From Kitasatospora phosalacinea (GTDB lineage: Bacteria > Actinomycetota > Actinomycetes > Streptomycetales > Streptomycetaceae), in NCBI RefSeq assembly GCF_000716545.1, contig NZ_JNWZ01000015.1:124001-188000 (forward strand): a stretch of 64,000 nucleotides of DNA. Direction: 5' to 3'. Each line of letters starts with the position of its first letter. The stretch's first letter is position 1. The notes under the pieces were generated by a model. The model saw only the letters and a program-made list of their open reading frames with translations, did no database searches and was not told the origin of the DNA. This document shows, one piece after another, positions 40,385-50,500 of this stretch. The translations under genes and the position numbers were made by a program.

Positions 40385-40777
40385 CGCCCGTTCAACCCGC
40401 TTGCCCCATCCGGACCCCGGGTGCCCGTCGCGGCCCCGGGGTCCGCCCCCGTCCGGCCGCCCGCGGGGCCGGGCAGCGGCCGGACGGCGGCCGGAACGGG
40501 CGCGCACGGCGCGGGCGGGGGCGTCCTCGCACCCGCGGACAGAGCCACTGCGGAGCGTTCCCGGCGGGCCGACGTCACCGGATGTGCCGATTCGTACACC
40601 GGATCGACCTGGGCGGTGGCGCTCGGACGCTGTTCGGGCAAATAGAGTATGCGGCGGAGCCAGGGAGAGTACTGGCTCCGTCGAGGGGCGTGTCATGCTG
40701 CCTCGACCAGTTCACCGAGCGAGCACACCGGACCCTGTCGTGCCGGGCCGCCGGAATTCGACCACGGGAGACATCAC
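40385..40777. other. Gene-free interval upstream of the nucleotidyltransferase
   Basis: This is 393 bases. A short AT-richer patch CAAATAGAGTATG around 40637-40650 could include a -10 element (TAGAGT), and GGGAG at 40766-40770 is the ribosome site. No gene or strong dyad was seen. Confidence 0.35.
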
Positions 40778-41926
40778 ATGACCCAGGCGATCATGTTGGT
40801 CGGCGGCAAGGGCACCCGACTCCGCCCGCTGACCACCCACACGCCGAAGCCGATGCTGCCCGTGGCGGGCGTCCCCTTCATCGCCCACCAGCTGGCCCGG
40901 GCCGCCGCGGCCGGCGTCACCCGCGTCGTGCTCGCCACCTCGTACCTCGCCGACGTGTTCGTCGACCACTTCCAGGACGGCAGCCCGTACGGCATCGAGC
41001 TGGTCTACCTCACCGAGGAGGAGCCGCTGGGCACCGGCGGCGCGATCCGCAACGCCGCCTCCGGCCTGACCTGCGGCCCGGACGAGCCGGTGCTGGTCTT
41101 CAACGGCGACATCCTCTCCGGCCTGGACATCGCCGCCCTGCGCGACGGGCACCGCGACTCCGGCGCCGACGTCACCCTGCACCTCACCCGGGTGGCCGAC
41201 CCGCGCGCCTTCGGTCTCGTCCCGACCGACCAGGAGGGCCGGGTGCTCGCCTTCCTGGAGAAGCCCGAGACGCCCGAGCAGATCGTCACCGACCAGATCA
41301 ACGCGGGCTGCTACGTCTTCACCCGTTCGGTCATCGACCGCATCCCGGCCAGCCGCGAGGTTTCGGTCGAGCGCGAGACCTTCCCCGAGCTGCTGGCCAC
41401 CGGCGCGCTGCTGCGCGGCGTCGTCGACACCTCGTACTGGCTGGACCTGGGCACCCCCGGCGCGTTCGTCCGCGGCTCCGCCGACCTGGTGCTCGGCAAG
41501 GTCGACTCCCCGGCCGTCCCCGGCCCCACCGGCGAGGCCCTGCTGCTGCCCGGCTCGGCCGTCGACCCGGCCGCCGTGCTGGGCTCCGGCACCGTCGTCT
41601 CCAAGGGCGCGGAGATCGCCGCCGGCGCCATCGTCGAGGGCAGCGTGGTGCTGCCGGGCGCCCGGATCAAGGCCGGTGCGTACATCAAGGACTCCATCGT
41701 CGGCGCCTACGCCGAGATCGGTGAGCGCTGCTCGCTGGACGGCGTGGTGATCGGCGACGGCGCCGTCCTGGAGGCCGAGAACGAGCTCCCCAACGGCCTG
41801 CGGATCGCCTGCGGCACCCGGCTCCCGGTCGGCGCCGTGCGGCTGTCGGCCGGCCCCGGCGGCTGCGAGGCCGGCCTGAGCAACGCCGCCGCGGTGCACG
41901 CGCCCGGCGCCCGCGTCAACGGCTGA
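40778..41926 (+). CDS. manC: Nucleotidyltransferase, probable mannose-1-phosphate guanylyltransferase
   Basis: This 382-residue cytoplasmic sugar-nucleotide enzyme has an N-terminal NTP_transferase domain: MLVGGKGTRLRPLTTHTPKPMLPVAG (G-G-x-G-T-R-L-x-P-L-T and KPM), FNGDILSG (metal Asp) and FLEKPETP. A left-handed beta-helix of hexapeptide-like repeats follows (AAVLGSGTVVSKGAEIAAGAIVEGS and on). Actinobacterial proteins of this layout supply GDP-mannose for polyprenyl-phosphomannose and glycoprotein/glycolipid synthesis; GlmU- or RfbA-like specificity is less likely. ATG 40778 follows GGGAG. The symbol is a best guess. Confidence 0.85.
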   Translation: MTQAIMLVGGKGTRLRPLTTHTPKPMLPVAGVPFIAHQLARAAAAGVTRVVLATSYLADVFVDHFQDGSPYGIELVYLTEEEPLGTGGAIRNAASGLTCGPDEPVLVFNGDILSGLDIAALRDGHRDSGADVTLHLTRVADPRAFGLVPTDQEGRVLAFLEKPETPEQIVTDQINAGCYVFTRSVIDRIPASREVSVERETFPELLATGALLRGVVDTSYWLDLGTPGAFVRGSADLVLGKVDSPAVPGPTGEALLLPGSAVDPAAVLGSGTVVSKGAEIAAGAIVEGSVVLPGARIKAGAYIKDSIVGAYAEIGERCSLDGVVIGDGAVLEAENELPNGLRIACGTRLPVGAVRLSAGPGGCEAGLSNAAAVHAPGARVNG

Positions 41927-42041
41927 CCACCGCGCGGAGCCCCCGGCGGGGCCGGACCGCAGCGTCACAGGACGGCTGCAATCCGGCCCCGCCGCCATGA
42001 TCACCCGACGGTGGGTCAGCCCTTGCGGGTACCGTCGAAGC

Positions 42042-43061
42042 GTGGCTGGCAATCGACACGACGACGGACGGGGCGCCGACCCCCGGCACGACTGGTCCGC
42101 GCCCCGACCGGGCGCCCACCGGGGCGGCCCGCACCAGGGCGTGCCCACCGGCGCCCCCGAGTACTTCACCGCCCCGCTCCCCGGCCGCCCCGATGCGCCC
42201 GGGCCCGGCGACCAGCCCGGCCACACCAGGGCCTTCACGCTCGGCGAGCAGCCCTACGGCGACCAGCCGTACCCGTACGGCGGCCAGGACGGCCACGGCG
42301 GCCACCCGGGCCACGGCGACGGGTACGGCGGCTACGGGTACGACCAAGCCGGGTATGAGCAGGCCGGGTACGAGCAGGCCGGGTACGGGCCCGAGGGCCA
42401 CGGCCAGGGCGGCTACGAGGGCTACGACGGCTACCGGCCGGACGCCTACGACCCGGGGCCGGTGGACAACGTCGCCGTCTACCGGGCCGGCGGCCAGGCC
42501 GCGCCGCACGCCGGCGGGCCCCGGCTGCCCTGGCGGCAGCTGCTGGTCGGGATCTACCGCAGCCCCAGCGCCACCTTCGACCGGATGCGCGACCACCAGG
42601 TGTGGCTGCCCGCGCTGTGCGTGTCGCTGCTGTACGGCGTGCTCGCGGTGTTCGCCATCGACTCCACCTACGACCAGGTGGTGCACTCCACCTTCGCGGT
42701 CGCGCTGTGGGCGATCGGCGGCGCCGCGCTCGGCTTCACGCTGGCCGGCGGGGTGCTCTCCGCGGTGACGTACGCCCTGGCCCGGCAGTCCGGCGGCGAC
42801 GGCCCCTGGCAGTCCACGGTCGGCCTGGCCGCGCTGATCAGCTGGACCACCGACGCCCCGCGGCTGCTGCTCGCGCTCTTCCTGCCGGTCGGCAACCCCG
42901 TCGTGCAGGCGGTCGGCTGGGCGACCTGGGTCGGCTGCGCGGTGCTGCTCACCATCATGGTGCGCCGGATCCACGACCTGCCCTGGGGCAAGGCGGCCGG
43001 CGCGGCCGCGGTGCAACTGCTGGCGCTGCTGGTGCTGATCAAGCTGCCCACCCTGGGCTGA
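42042..43061 (+). CDS. Yip1-domain membrane protein with Gly/Tyr-rich N-terminal tail
   Basis: This 339-residue protein has about 150 residues of low-complexity Gly/Tyr/His/Pro tail, including the pentad repeat YEQAG/YDQAG. A Yip1-type membrane domain with five hydrophobic segments (after WRQLLVGIYRSPSATFDRMRDHQVWLPAL) follows. The YIP1 family has unclear function in bacteria. GTG 42042 is chosen because TACCGT lies 6 nt upstream, consistent with a leaderless transcript; an ATG 15 codons upstream lacks a ribosome site. Confidence 0.82.
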   Translation: MAGNRHDDGRGADPRHDWSAPRPGAHRGGPHQGVPTGAPEYFTAPLPGRPDAPGPGDQPGHTRAFTLGEQPYGDQPYPYGGQDGHGGHPGHGDGYGGYGYDQAGYEQAGYEQAGYGPEGHGQGGYEGYDGYRPDAYDPGPVDNVAVYRAGGQAAPHAGGPRLPWRQLLVGIYRSPSATFDRMRDHQVWLPALCVSLLYGVLAVFAIDSTYDQVVHSTFAVALWAIGGAALGFTLAGGVLSAVTYALARQSGGDGPWQSTVGLAALISWTTDAPRLLLALFLPVGNPVVQAVGWATWVGCAVLLTIMVRRIHDLPWGKAAGAAAVQLLALLVLIKLPTLG

Positions 43062-43161
43062 GGCCCCGCCCGGTCCGCCCCCGGGCGGGGACGGGCCGCC
43101 CGTCCGGGTTTGTAGGGTGAGGTGGTTCCGCCCACCCTCGCATCCCGTCCGGAGCCCGCGC

Positions 43162-44055
43162 ATGAGCCTGCCCACCACCCACGTCAGCTTCCCGGCCGGG
43201 GCGGTGACCGGACAGTCGCCCGTCCTCGCCGTGCACGCCCTCCCCGACGGCCGCACCGCGGTGGTCACCGAGGCCACCCCGTTCCACCCCGTCGACCACA
43301 CCTGGCCGGACCAGCCCGCCGACCACGGCACGCTCACCGTCGACGGCGCCGCCCACCCCGTCGTCGACTGCCTCACCGGTGCGGCCGGGCCCGCCGGCGA
43401 GTTCGCGGTCGGCGCCGACATCCCGGTCCGGCGCGGCGACGAGGACTGGACCTGGCTGGTGCTGCACGTGCTGCCCGCCGGCGCGCTCGGCCCCGACGCC
43501 GTCGGACGCACCGCGCACCTCGCCGTCGACGCCGAACGCCGCGCCCGGCTCTCCGCCGCGCACACCGGCTGCCACCTGCTCGCGCTCGCCCTGAACGCCG
43601 CGCTCGCCCCGCGCTGGCGCAAGGACCCGGGCCGCGCCGACGCCCTCGGCCACCCCGACTTCGACAGCCTCGCCATGGACAGCTCGGTGATGGACACCGC
43701 CGCCAGCACCGACACCTACCGGATCGGCAAGTCCCTGAAGAAGAAGGGCTTCACCGTCGACGCCACCGACGCCCTCCCGGCCCTCGCCGACGCCCTCCCC
43801 GCCCTCGCCGCGGACGTCAACGCCCGGCTCGCCGCCTGGGTCGCCGCCGACGCCCCGGTCCGGATCGACACCCCCGGCCCCGGCCTCACCGCCCGCCGCC
43901 GCTGGCACACCGACCTCCCCGAGGGATCCGCCGACATCGCGTGCGGCGGCACCCACCTCCACCACCTCGGCGAACTCAGCGCGCTCCGCACCGAGCTGGC
44001 CCTCTCCGCGGACGGCACCGAACTCACCGCCGTCACCACGCCCGTCCGCGCCTGA
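43162..44055 (+). CDS. AlaX-like alanyl-tRNA editing domain metal-dependent hydrolase
   Basis: This 297-residue stand-alone protein is related to the AlaRS/ThrRS second additional domain. The zinc motif is split as HTGCHLLALAL (about residues 133-143, H-x-x-x-H) and CGGTHLHHLGEL (about 261-272, C-x-x-x-H). These correspond to the HxxxH and CxxxH metal sites that hydrolyse Ser- or Gly-tRNA(Ala). The N-terminal half is beta-rich. Substrate tRNA is not certain. ATG 43162 is preceded by GGAG. Confidence 0.82.
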   Translation: MSLPTTHVSFPAGAVTGQSPVLAVHALPDGRTAVVTEATPFHPVDHTWPDQPADHGTLTVDGAAHPVVDCLTGAAGPAGEFAVGADIPVRRGDEDWTWLVLHVLPAGALGPDAVGRTAHLAVDAERRARLSAAHTGCHLLALALNAALAPRWRKDPGRADALGHPDFDSLAMDSSVMDTAASTDTYRIGKSLKKKGFTVDATDALPALADALPALAADVNARLAAWVAADAPVRIDTPGPGLTARRRWHTDLPEGSADIACGGTHLHHLGELSALRTELALSADGTELTAVTTPVRA

Positions 44056-44121
44056 CCCCGCTCCCGGCCGCTCCCGGCCCCCTCCGGCCCTCCCGCGCCC
44101 GCAACCCGCAGCGGGCGCGGC

Positions 44122-44155
44122 GAGGGCCGGCCCCGGACAACCGGGACCGGCCCTC
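44122..44155. terminator. Bidirectional terminator between the AlaX-like gene and dcd
   Basis: GAGGGCCGG-CCCCGG and its near-perfect complement CCGGGA-CCGGCCCTC enclose the 4-nt loop ACAA. It lies between convergent genes. Confidence 0.8.
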
Positions 44156-44176
44156 GACGCCGCACTCCGTCCGGGA

Positions 44177-44752
44177 TCAGATCTCGGTGCGGTGGAAGTT
44201 CAGGTGCGAGCGGGACGGCGTCGGGCCGCGCTGCCCCTGGTAGCGCGAGCCGTAGCGCTCCGAACCGTAGGGGTGCTCGGCCGGCGAGGACAGCCGGAAC
44301 AGGCACAGCTGCCCGATCTTCATCCCCGGGTACAGCTTGATCGGCAGCGTCGCCACGTTCGACAGCTCCAGCGTCACGTGCCCGTTGAACCCCGGGTCGA
44401 TGAAGCCCGCCGTCGAGTGCGTCAGCAGCCCGAGCCGGCCCAGGCTCGACTTGCCCTCCAGCCGGGAGGCCACGTCGTTCGGCAGCGTGATCATCTCGTA
44501 GGTGGACGCCAGCACGAACTCGCCCGGGTGCAGGATGAACGCCTCGTCCCCCTCCGGCTCGACCAGCCGGGTCAGGTCCGGCTGCTCCTCGGCGGGGTCG
44601 ATGTGCGGATAGCGGTGGTTCTCGAAGACCCGGAAGAACCGGTCCAGTCGGACGTCGATGCTCGACGGCTGGACCATCGACGGCTCGAACGGGTCGATCA
44701 CGACCCGCCCCTTGTCGATCTCGGCACGGATGTCGTTGTCGGAGAGCAGCAC
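44177..44752 (-). CDS. dcd: dCTP deaminase
   Basis: This 191-residue homotrimer makes dUTP from dCTP for thymidylate synthesis. Visible are [66 protein letters not shown] (nucleotide site with the catalytic Glu in the following strand) and [20 protein letters not shown] 44752 gives exactly the usual 191 residues; TACGCT lies 6 nt upstream, so the mRNA is probably leaderless. Confidence 0.97.
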   Translation of the reverse strand: MLLSDNDIRAEIDKGRVVIDPFEPSMVQPSSIDVRLDRFFRVFENHRYPHIDPAEEQPDLTRLVEPEGDEAFILHPGEFVLASTYEMITLPNDVASRLEGKSSLGRLGLLTHSTAGFIDPGFNGHVTLELSNVATLPIKLYPGMKIGQLCLFRLSSPAEHPYGSERYGSRYQGQRGPTPSRSHLNFHRTEI

Positions 44753-44823
44753 GCCCCGAGCGTACGTGCCACGGGGCGGACGCCCCAAAAGCGCCCGCCC
44801 CGTGGACCACTCCCGCCGACCGG

Positions 44824-45045
44824 CTACGCCAGCGACTCCACCGCCACCAGCCGCAGCCCGCGCGCCAGTTCGTCCGCCGAAAGCTCCGAAACGTCCGCCG
44901 GTACCGAACTCCGCAACCGCCCGCACCTCGGGCACCGCAACAACCGCCCCGGCCCCAGCCGCCCCGCCTGCAAGTGCTGCATCGGGAACGCCGCCGTACT
45001 GAAAACGTGCCCCTCGGCACAACGAACCACGGTGCGCTGCTCCAT
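44824..45045 (-). CDS. Small zinc-ribbon-like protein
   Basis: This 73-residue protein starts [20 protein letters not shown], with C-x2-GH and a later [11 protein letters not shown], giving Cys/His and CxxC pairs able to bind one zinc. The rest is helical ([15 protein letters not shown]). It probably mediates protein or nucleic-acid contact; no specific function is recognised. ATG 45045 is used; stop TAG. Confidence 0.65.
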   Translation of the reverse strand: MEQRTVVRCAEGHVFSTAAFPMQHLQAGRLGPGRLLRCPRCGRLRSSVPADVSELSADELARGLRLVAVESLA

Positions 45046-45200
45046 CGGTCCCCTTCCCACACTGTCGCCGACAGCGTCACATTAGGGGACTCCCGGGCAC
45101 CGCCCACCCAGGCTCGCCGCCACCCGGAACCTGTGCTCACCACCCCGCACCATGGGGTACAGTGGTCCTTGATCGGGCCGTCACTGACGGGCCGTCAGAT

Positions 45201-45271
45201 GCGGGTGTAGTTTAATGGTAGAACATGAGCTTCCCAAGCTTAGAGCGCGAGTTCGATTCTCGTCACCCGCT
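45201..45271 (+). tRNA. tRNA-Gly (anticodon CCC)
   Basis: The 71-nt cloverleaf has acceptor GCGGGTG / CACCCGC with discriminator T, anticodon stem TGAGC/GCTTA around TTCCCAA (anticodon CCC), and T-arm GCGAG-TTCGATT-CTCGT. A perfect terminator follows 7 nt later. It is the third Gly tRNA of the window and reads GGG codons. Confidence 0.97.
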
Positions 45272-45278
45272 CCGCATC

Positions 45279-45310
45279 GAAAGCCGCAGGTCATCCGACC
45301 TGCGGCTTTC
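45279..45310 (+). terminator. Terminator of tRNA-Gly(CCC)
   Basis: GAAAGCCGCAGGTC pairs perfectly (14 bp) with GACCTGCGGCTTTC around loop ATCC, followed by GCGTTT. Confidence 0.88.
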
Positions 45311-45460
45311 GCGTTTCCCGGGGCGACCGGCGGGTCCGGTTCCCGCAGTACTTCGACTTCCCGCAGTACTTCGACGCTCCCGTTGCGGGCGGCAACCCGG
45401 CGGGGCGGCCGGGTGTTTCCGGGGAGGGGGCAACTGGTGCGTCAGGACGCGGTGTCGGGG

Positions 45461-46714
45461 TCAGATGGGACGGTCCGGGACGCGGGGGAGGGTGCGGACC
45501 GGGCGGGTGAGCAGGAGGGCGAGCGGGGTCAGGAGGGCCACCACGATGCCGGTCGCGAGCACCCGGGAGGTGCCGAAGGCGTGGGCGGCGGGGCCGGCCA
45601 GGGCGGAGCCGAGGGGGTAGAGGCCGACCGACCCGGCGACCTCGTAGGCGTGGACGCGGTTGAGCACCTCGCCGGGCACCTGGGTCTGGACGGCGGTGGA
45701 CCACATCACGCCCCAGACGCCGATGCCGGCGCCGACCAGCACCTGGGCGGCGGCGAGCACCCAGACCGGGGCGTGCAGCAGGACGGCGAGCGGGTAGAGC
45801 GGGTAGGCGAACATGGCGACCGCACCGGCGGCGAGGGGGCGGCGCGGCTTGTAGCGGATGGCGAGCAGCCCGCCGGCCACCGTCCCCGCGCCGAGGGCGC
45901 AGTTGACCAGGCCGAACGCGGCGGGGCCGTGCGCGGGCACCACGATGCCCGCGGCCAGCGAGAGCTGCGGCCCCCAGGAGAGGACGGCGTAGACCATCCA
46001 GATCAGGATGACGCTCCACAGCCAGCTGCGGGAGCGGAACTCCCGCCAGCCGACCCCCAGGTCGTGCCGGAACGAGTGCCCCGCGGGCGGCGCCGGGACG
46101 CGGCCCAGGCGCAGCGCGAACAGGCAGGCCGCGCTGGTGGCGTGAGCGAGCGCGGACAGCGCCATCACCCAGCCGGTGGAGCCGAAGCCGACCAGCACGC
46201 CGGCCAGCGCGGGCCCGCCGAGACCGGTGAGCGCCTCCGAGGTGCGCAGCACGCCGTTGGCGCCCTGCACGTCGCGGGCGACCAGCGGGACGGTCGAGGC
46301 CGCGCCGGGCTGGAACAGGGCGTTGGCGGTGCCCGCCACCGCGAGCAGGGCGTACAGCTGCCAGAGCCGGTCGACGCCGTGCAGGAACAGGACGGCCAGC
46401 AGGACGTGCGCGGTCAGGTTGGCCAGGTCCGCGACGATCATCATCCGGCGGGCGGTGAACCGGTCGGCGAGGACGCCGCCGAACAGGACCAGGCCCGCGA
46501 ACGGGGCGACCAGGAAGGCCATCGCGTAGCCCGCGGTGTCCAGGCCGTGCCCGGCCGAGAGCAGCCCGGCCGAGACGGCGACCGGGAGCATCGACCAGCT
46601 GAGCAGGCCGGCGCTGCGGGCGGTGAAGTAGCGGCGGAAGTCGCGGGACCAGATGGCTGGTCCGGGGGCGGCCGCGGTCGCGGGCGCCGGGCGGTCGGTC
46701 AGGCCGGAGGGCAC
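45461..46714 (-). CDS. MFS transporter
   Basis: This 417-residue membrane protein has about 11-12 hydrophobic helices. The cytoplasmic loop FGGVLADRFTARRMMIVADL matches MFS motif A (G-x-x-x-D-R-x-x-R-R). The sequence resembles the enterobactin-exporter/MFS_3 type of drug or siderophore exporters (ALFQPGAASTVPLVARDVQGANGV). The start GTG 46714 lies within the 3' end of the upstream PPOX-type gene (16-nt overlap), so the two are co-expressed. The substrate is unknown. Confidence 0.9.
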   Translation of the reverse strand: MPSGLTDRPAPATAAAPGPAIWSRDFRRYFTARSAGLLSWSMLPVAVSAGLLSAGHGLDTAGYAMAFLVAPFAGLVLFGGVLADRFTARRMMIVADLANLTAHVLLAVLFLHGVDRLWQLYALLAVAGTANALFQPGAASTVPLVARDVQGANGVLRTSEALTGLGGPALAGVLVGFGSTGWVMALSALAHATSAACLFALRLGRVPAPPAGHSFRHDLGVGWREFRSRSWLWSVILIWMVYAVLSWGPQLSLAAGIVVPAHGPAAFGLVNCALGAGTVAGGLLAIRYKPRRPLAAGAVAMFAYPLYPLAVLLHAPVWVLAAAQVLVGAGIGVWGVMWSTAVQTQVPGEVLNRVHAYEVAGSVGLYPLGSALAGPAAHAFGTSRVLATGIVVALLTPLALLLTRPVRTLPRVPDRPI

Positions 46715-47382
46715 GGCGGGTCAGTCCTTCGCGGGGAGGAGGGGCGGGCGCCGGTGGTGGTGGCGGCGAGTTCGGCGCGCAGCAGGGCGTTCTCCCGCTC
46801 CAGCCGGGCCAGCCGGTCGCGGATCGGGTCCAGGGCGTCGGCGAGTTCGCGTTCGGTGAAGCGCGGGGTGATGTGGTTGGGGCAGTTCCAGGCGTGCGCC
46901 TCGACGCGGACGGTGACGAGCTGTTCGACCCGGCCGTCGGTGCGCGGGGTGGCGAGCCGTTCGGCGAGGGCCGGGTCCTGGTCGGCGGGGACGGCGGTGG
47001 CCCGGCCGAAGACCTTGAGCCGGGCCTGCCGGGCGTGGTCGAGGAAGAACAGGGCGACCCGGCCGTCCCCGCCGCGCAGGTTGCCGGTGGTGAGGTACTG
47101 CCGGTTGCCGCGCACGTCGAGGTAGCCGAGGGTGTGCGGGTCCAGGACGTGGACGAAGCCGGGCGGGCCGCCGCGGTGCTGGATGTACGGCCAGCCGTCC
47201 TCGTTGACCGTCGCGAACAGGAAGCCGTCGAGCCCCCGCACGAAGGCGGTCTCGGCGGCGCCGAGCGGTTCGGGCCCGTCGTCGGGCGCGCGCAGTCGGC
47301 GCTCGGCCGCGGCGGCGCTGCCCATCTCCTGCTGGACGCGGCGTACGGAGGGCGTGTACGCGAGTCGGTCGTAGCGGCTCAA
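46699..47382 (-). CDS. Pyridoxamine 5'-phosphate oxidase-family FMN-binding protein
   Basis: This 227-residue protein has a split-barrel flavin-binding fold: FLFATVNEDGWPYIQHRGGPPGFVHVLD, NRQYLTTGNLRGGDGRVALFFLD and RATAV, then a C-terminal helical tail with a coiled coil (RDRLARLERENALLRAEL). Such proteins are FMN- or F420-linked oxidoreductases of unknown substrate. TTG 47382 is chosen because AGAGGTG precedes it at a fitting distance; GTG 47424 is an alternative. It overlaps the MFS gene. Confidence 0.8.
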   Translation of the reverse strand: MSRYDRLAYTPSVRRVQQEMGSAAAAERRLRAPDDGPEPLGAAETAFVRGLDGFLFATVNEDGWPYIQHRGGPPGFVHVLDPHTLGYLDVRGNRQYLTTGNLRGGDGRVALFFLDHARQARLKVFGRATAVPADQDPALAERLATPRTDGRVEQLVTVRVEAHAWNCPNHITPRFTERELADALDPIRDRLARLERENALLRAELAATTTGARPSSPRRTDPPCPPA

Positions 47383-47539
47383 GGCGTCACCTCTGGAGGT
47401 CGGGTGCGGGTGGGGTGCGACCACCGTAAGGAGCCGGGCTGTGCGATCGGCCGGAGCGGAACCAGAAGCAGGGCGGGGTCCTGCAACCCGGCTGAGCTGG
47501 GACGATGCGGCGGAGCGGAAGTTTCGTGGAACTTCCGGG

Positions 47540-50500
47540 TCAGCGCGGCGGGGTTCCGCCCGCCTCCCGGGCGATCCGCAGCGCCTCCCGGCGGTGCCGG
47601 ACGGCGTCGGCGTCGGCCCCGAGGGCGGCGGCGGCGAGGGCGAGGACGAGACGGGTCCTGGCCTCGCCCGGGCGGTGGCCGGTGGTCCGGTGCAGGGCGA
47701 GCGCGTCGGCGCCGAGGGCCAAGGCGGTGTGCGGCTCGCAGAGCCGGACGTGGACGCGGGCCAGGACGGTGAGCGCGTCGCCTTCGAGCATCCGGTACTC
47801 GGCGTCGCGGGCGAGGGCCCGGGCGCGTTCGGCGGTGCGCAGTGCGGCCGGCGGATCGGTTCCGAGCCGGGCGGCGGCCAGGCCGGCCAGGGCGGCGGCC
47901 TGCGGGTGCCGGTCGCCCGAAGCCTCGGCCGACCGCAGTGCCTCGTGGTACGCGGTGGCCGCCTCGGCGGGGCGCCGGGCGCGCAAGTGTGCTGCGGCGA
48001 GGGCGAGTTGCGCGTTGGCCTCCAACGCCCGGCTGCGCCCGGCCCGGGCGGCGGCGAGCGCGCTGTGGGCGAGTAGCCGCCCGGTGGCGTGGTCGCCGAG
48101 GTCGGTGTGGGCGCAGGAGAGGCAGCTCAGCGCGACGGCCTCGCTGAACCGGTTGCGGTGCTGCCGGTGCACCGGCAGCGTCCCGCCGATCTCCCGGATC
48201 GCCTCGCCCGGCCGTCCGAGCGCCCGCTGCACGACGGCCAGGTTGGTCCGGGCGATGGCCTCCCGGTCGCTCGCGCCGCCGCTGAAGCCGTCGGGGCCGC
48301 CGGAGCCGCCGGAGCCGCTGAAGCCGTCGGGGCCGCCGGAGCCGCCGGAGCCGCTGAAGCCGTCGGGGCCGGTGATGTCGTCGGGGTGCGGGCCGCCGCG
48401 CCGCCCGGCGAGGACGAGCGGGGCCGGGTGGGGCGTCGCCTCGCTCCCGGGCGCCGGGCGTCGCGTGCCGCAGACCCGGGCGGCGGCCTCGTCCAGCTGC
48501 TGCCGGTCGATCGGTCGGCCGGTGTCGCCCGGACGCCCGGCATCGACCAATTGATCACCGACAGTCTGCTGGTCGACGCCGGGCAGTGGATCGACGTCGA
48601 CCACCGCCGGTTCGCCGCGCTCCGCCGCCAGCCCCGCCGCGTACGGGTGGAGCAGGCCGGGCAGCCGGTGGTGGCCGGGGGGATCCTCCCGGACGAGGTG
48701 GGCGTCGGCCAGGCGGGCCAGCAGGGCGGCGGCCCCGGCGGGGTCGGTGGCGAGTGTGCCGACGGCGAGCGCGGTGGCGGCGTCGGTGGTGAGGCCGGTG
48801 GCGGGGGCCCGGCCGAGGAGGCGGAACATCCGGCGGGCGGGGGCGGACAGGGCGCGGTAGGAGCGGTCGAAGGCGGCGCGCAGGCCGGTGCTCGGGTCGT
48901 CGGCGAGGTCGAGTCGGGCGAGCAGCCCGGCGTCGGGGCGGGCGGGTGCGTAGTCGGCGAGCGCGGTGGTGCGGGTGGTCAGGTGGGCGGCGGCGAGGCG
49001 CAGGGCCAGGGGGAGGCCGCCGCAGGCCCGGACGAGGCGGCGGGCGGCGGCCGGTTCGGCGGCGACCCGGTCGGGGCCGAGGACGGTGCCGAGCAGCAGG
49101 ACGCCCTCGGCCGGGTCGAGCGCGTCGAGGGTGAGGCGGCGGGCGCCGTCGCCGGCGAGCAGGCCGGTGAGCCGGGTGCGGCCGGTGACCAGGACGGCGC
49201 AGCCGGGGGCGCCGGGGAGCAGCGGGCGGACCTGTTCGGCGTCGCGGGCGTCGTCGAGGAGGACCAGCAGGCGGCGGTCGGCGAGCAGGGTGCGGTAGAG
49301 CGCGGCGGCCTCGTCCGGGTCGGCGGGCAGCCGGTCGGGCGGCGTGCCGAGGGCGCGCAGGAAGCGGGCCAGGACCTCGTCCGGGTGCGGGGCGGGCCGG
49401 TCGGAGTGGCCGCGCAGGTCGGCGAAGAGCTGTCCGTCCGGGAAGCGGTCGCGGTGCCGGTGCGCCCAGTGCGCGGCGAGGGCGCTCTTGCCGGTGCCGG
49501 GCGGGCCGACCACCACGAGGAGCGGCGGGCGGGCGGCCGGGTCGCCGGGGTGGCCCGGGCCGGCCGGCAGCAGCGCGTCGAGCTCGCCCAGCTGCCGCTG
49601 CCGTCCGACGAACCTCCCGGTGGTCGGCGGGAGTTGGGCCGGCCTCGGAGGGGTGGCGGGGGCGCCGGGGGACGTGGAGGCGGTGCCGAGGGCGCGCGGG
49701 GCGGCCGGCCCGGCACCGGAGGAGGGGCCCGGCCGGCCGCGCAGGACGCGCAGGTGGGCGTCGTGGAGTTCGGGGCCGGGGGCGACGCCGAGTTCCTCGT
49801 CGAGCCGGGCGCGCAGCAGGGCGTAGGTGTCGAGGGCGGCGGCCTGGCGGCCGCTCGCGGCGAGGGTGAGGATCAGCCGGGCGTGCAGCCCCTCGTGCAG
49901 GGGTTCGGTGTGGGCCAGTTCCCGCAGCAGCGGGACGGAGTGGTCGGGGCGGCGCAGCAGCAGGGCGGTGTCGGCGTGCAGCAGGGCGGCGCGGATCCGG
50001 CGCTCGTTGGCGGCGACCGCGGCGGGGTGCCGGCGCAGGGCCGGGTCGGCGTCGGCGAGGACGGGGCCGCGCCAGTGGCGCAGGGCGCGGGTGAGGTCCT
50101 GGTGGGCGGCGTCCGGGTCGGGGGCGTGCCACAGGCAGGTGGTGCGGGTCAGCAGGTCGTCGAACCGGCCGAGGTCGGTGCGGTGCCGGGGCAGGCCGAG
50201 CCGGTAGCCGGTGGGGGTGCGGACCACGCCGGCCGCGGGGTCGTCCGGGTCGTCGGGGCTGAGCAGGCGGCGCAGCCGGCTGACGTGGGTGTGGACCAGG
50301 CTCTGCTGCGAGTCGGGCGGGCCGGCCGGCCACAGGGTGTCGGTGATCTCCTGCCGGGTGGCGGCGGCGGGGTGGGTGAGCGCGAGCAGTCCGAGCAGGC
50401 GGCGCAGGGTGGGGCTGCCGATCGGGACGGTGGCGCGGTCGCGGCGCAGCAGCAGCGGGCCGAGCAGCAGCAGCGCGGTGCGCCCGGCCCCGGGGTCGCG

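Noticed and set aside
38177..40696. An 839-codon minus-strand frame opposite the Fe-S oxidoreductase
   Set aside because: Shadow of a gene with clear ferredoxin and CCG motifs on the other strand.
45343..45378. Direct repeat of CCCGCAGTACTTCGAC next to the tRNA-Gly(CCC) terminator, considered as an attachment-site scar
   Set aside because: Not a copy of the tRNA 3' end and no integrase or mobile gene is nearby; probably a local duplication.
48281..48370. Regular 36-bp repeats, first considered as a CRISPR fragment
   Set aside because: Repeats are contiguous without spacers and encode an in-frame Gly/Ser linker.
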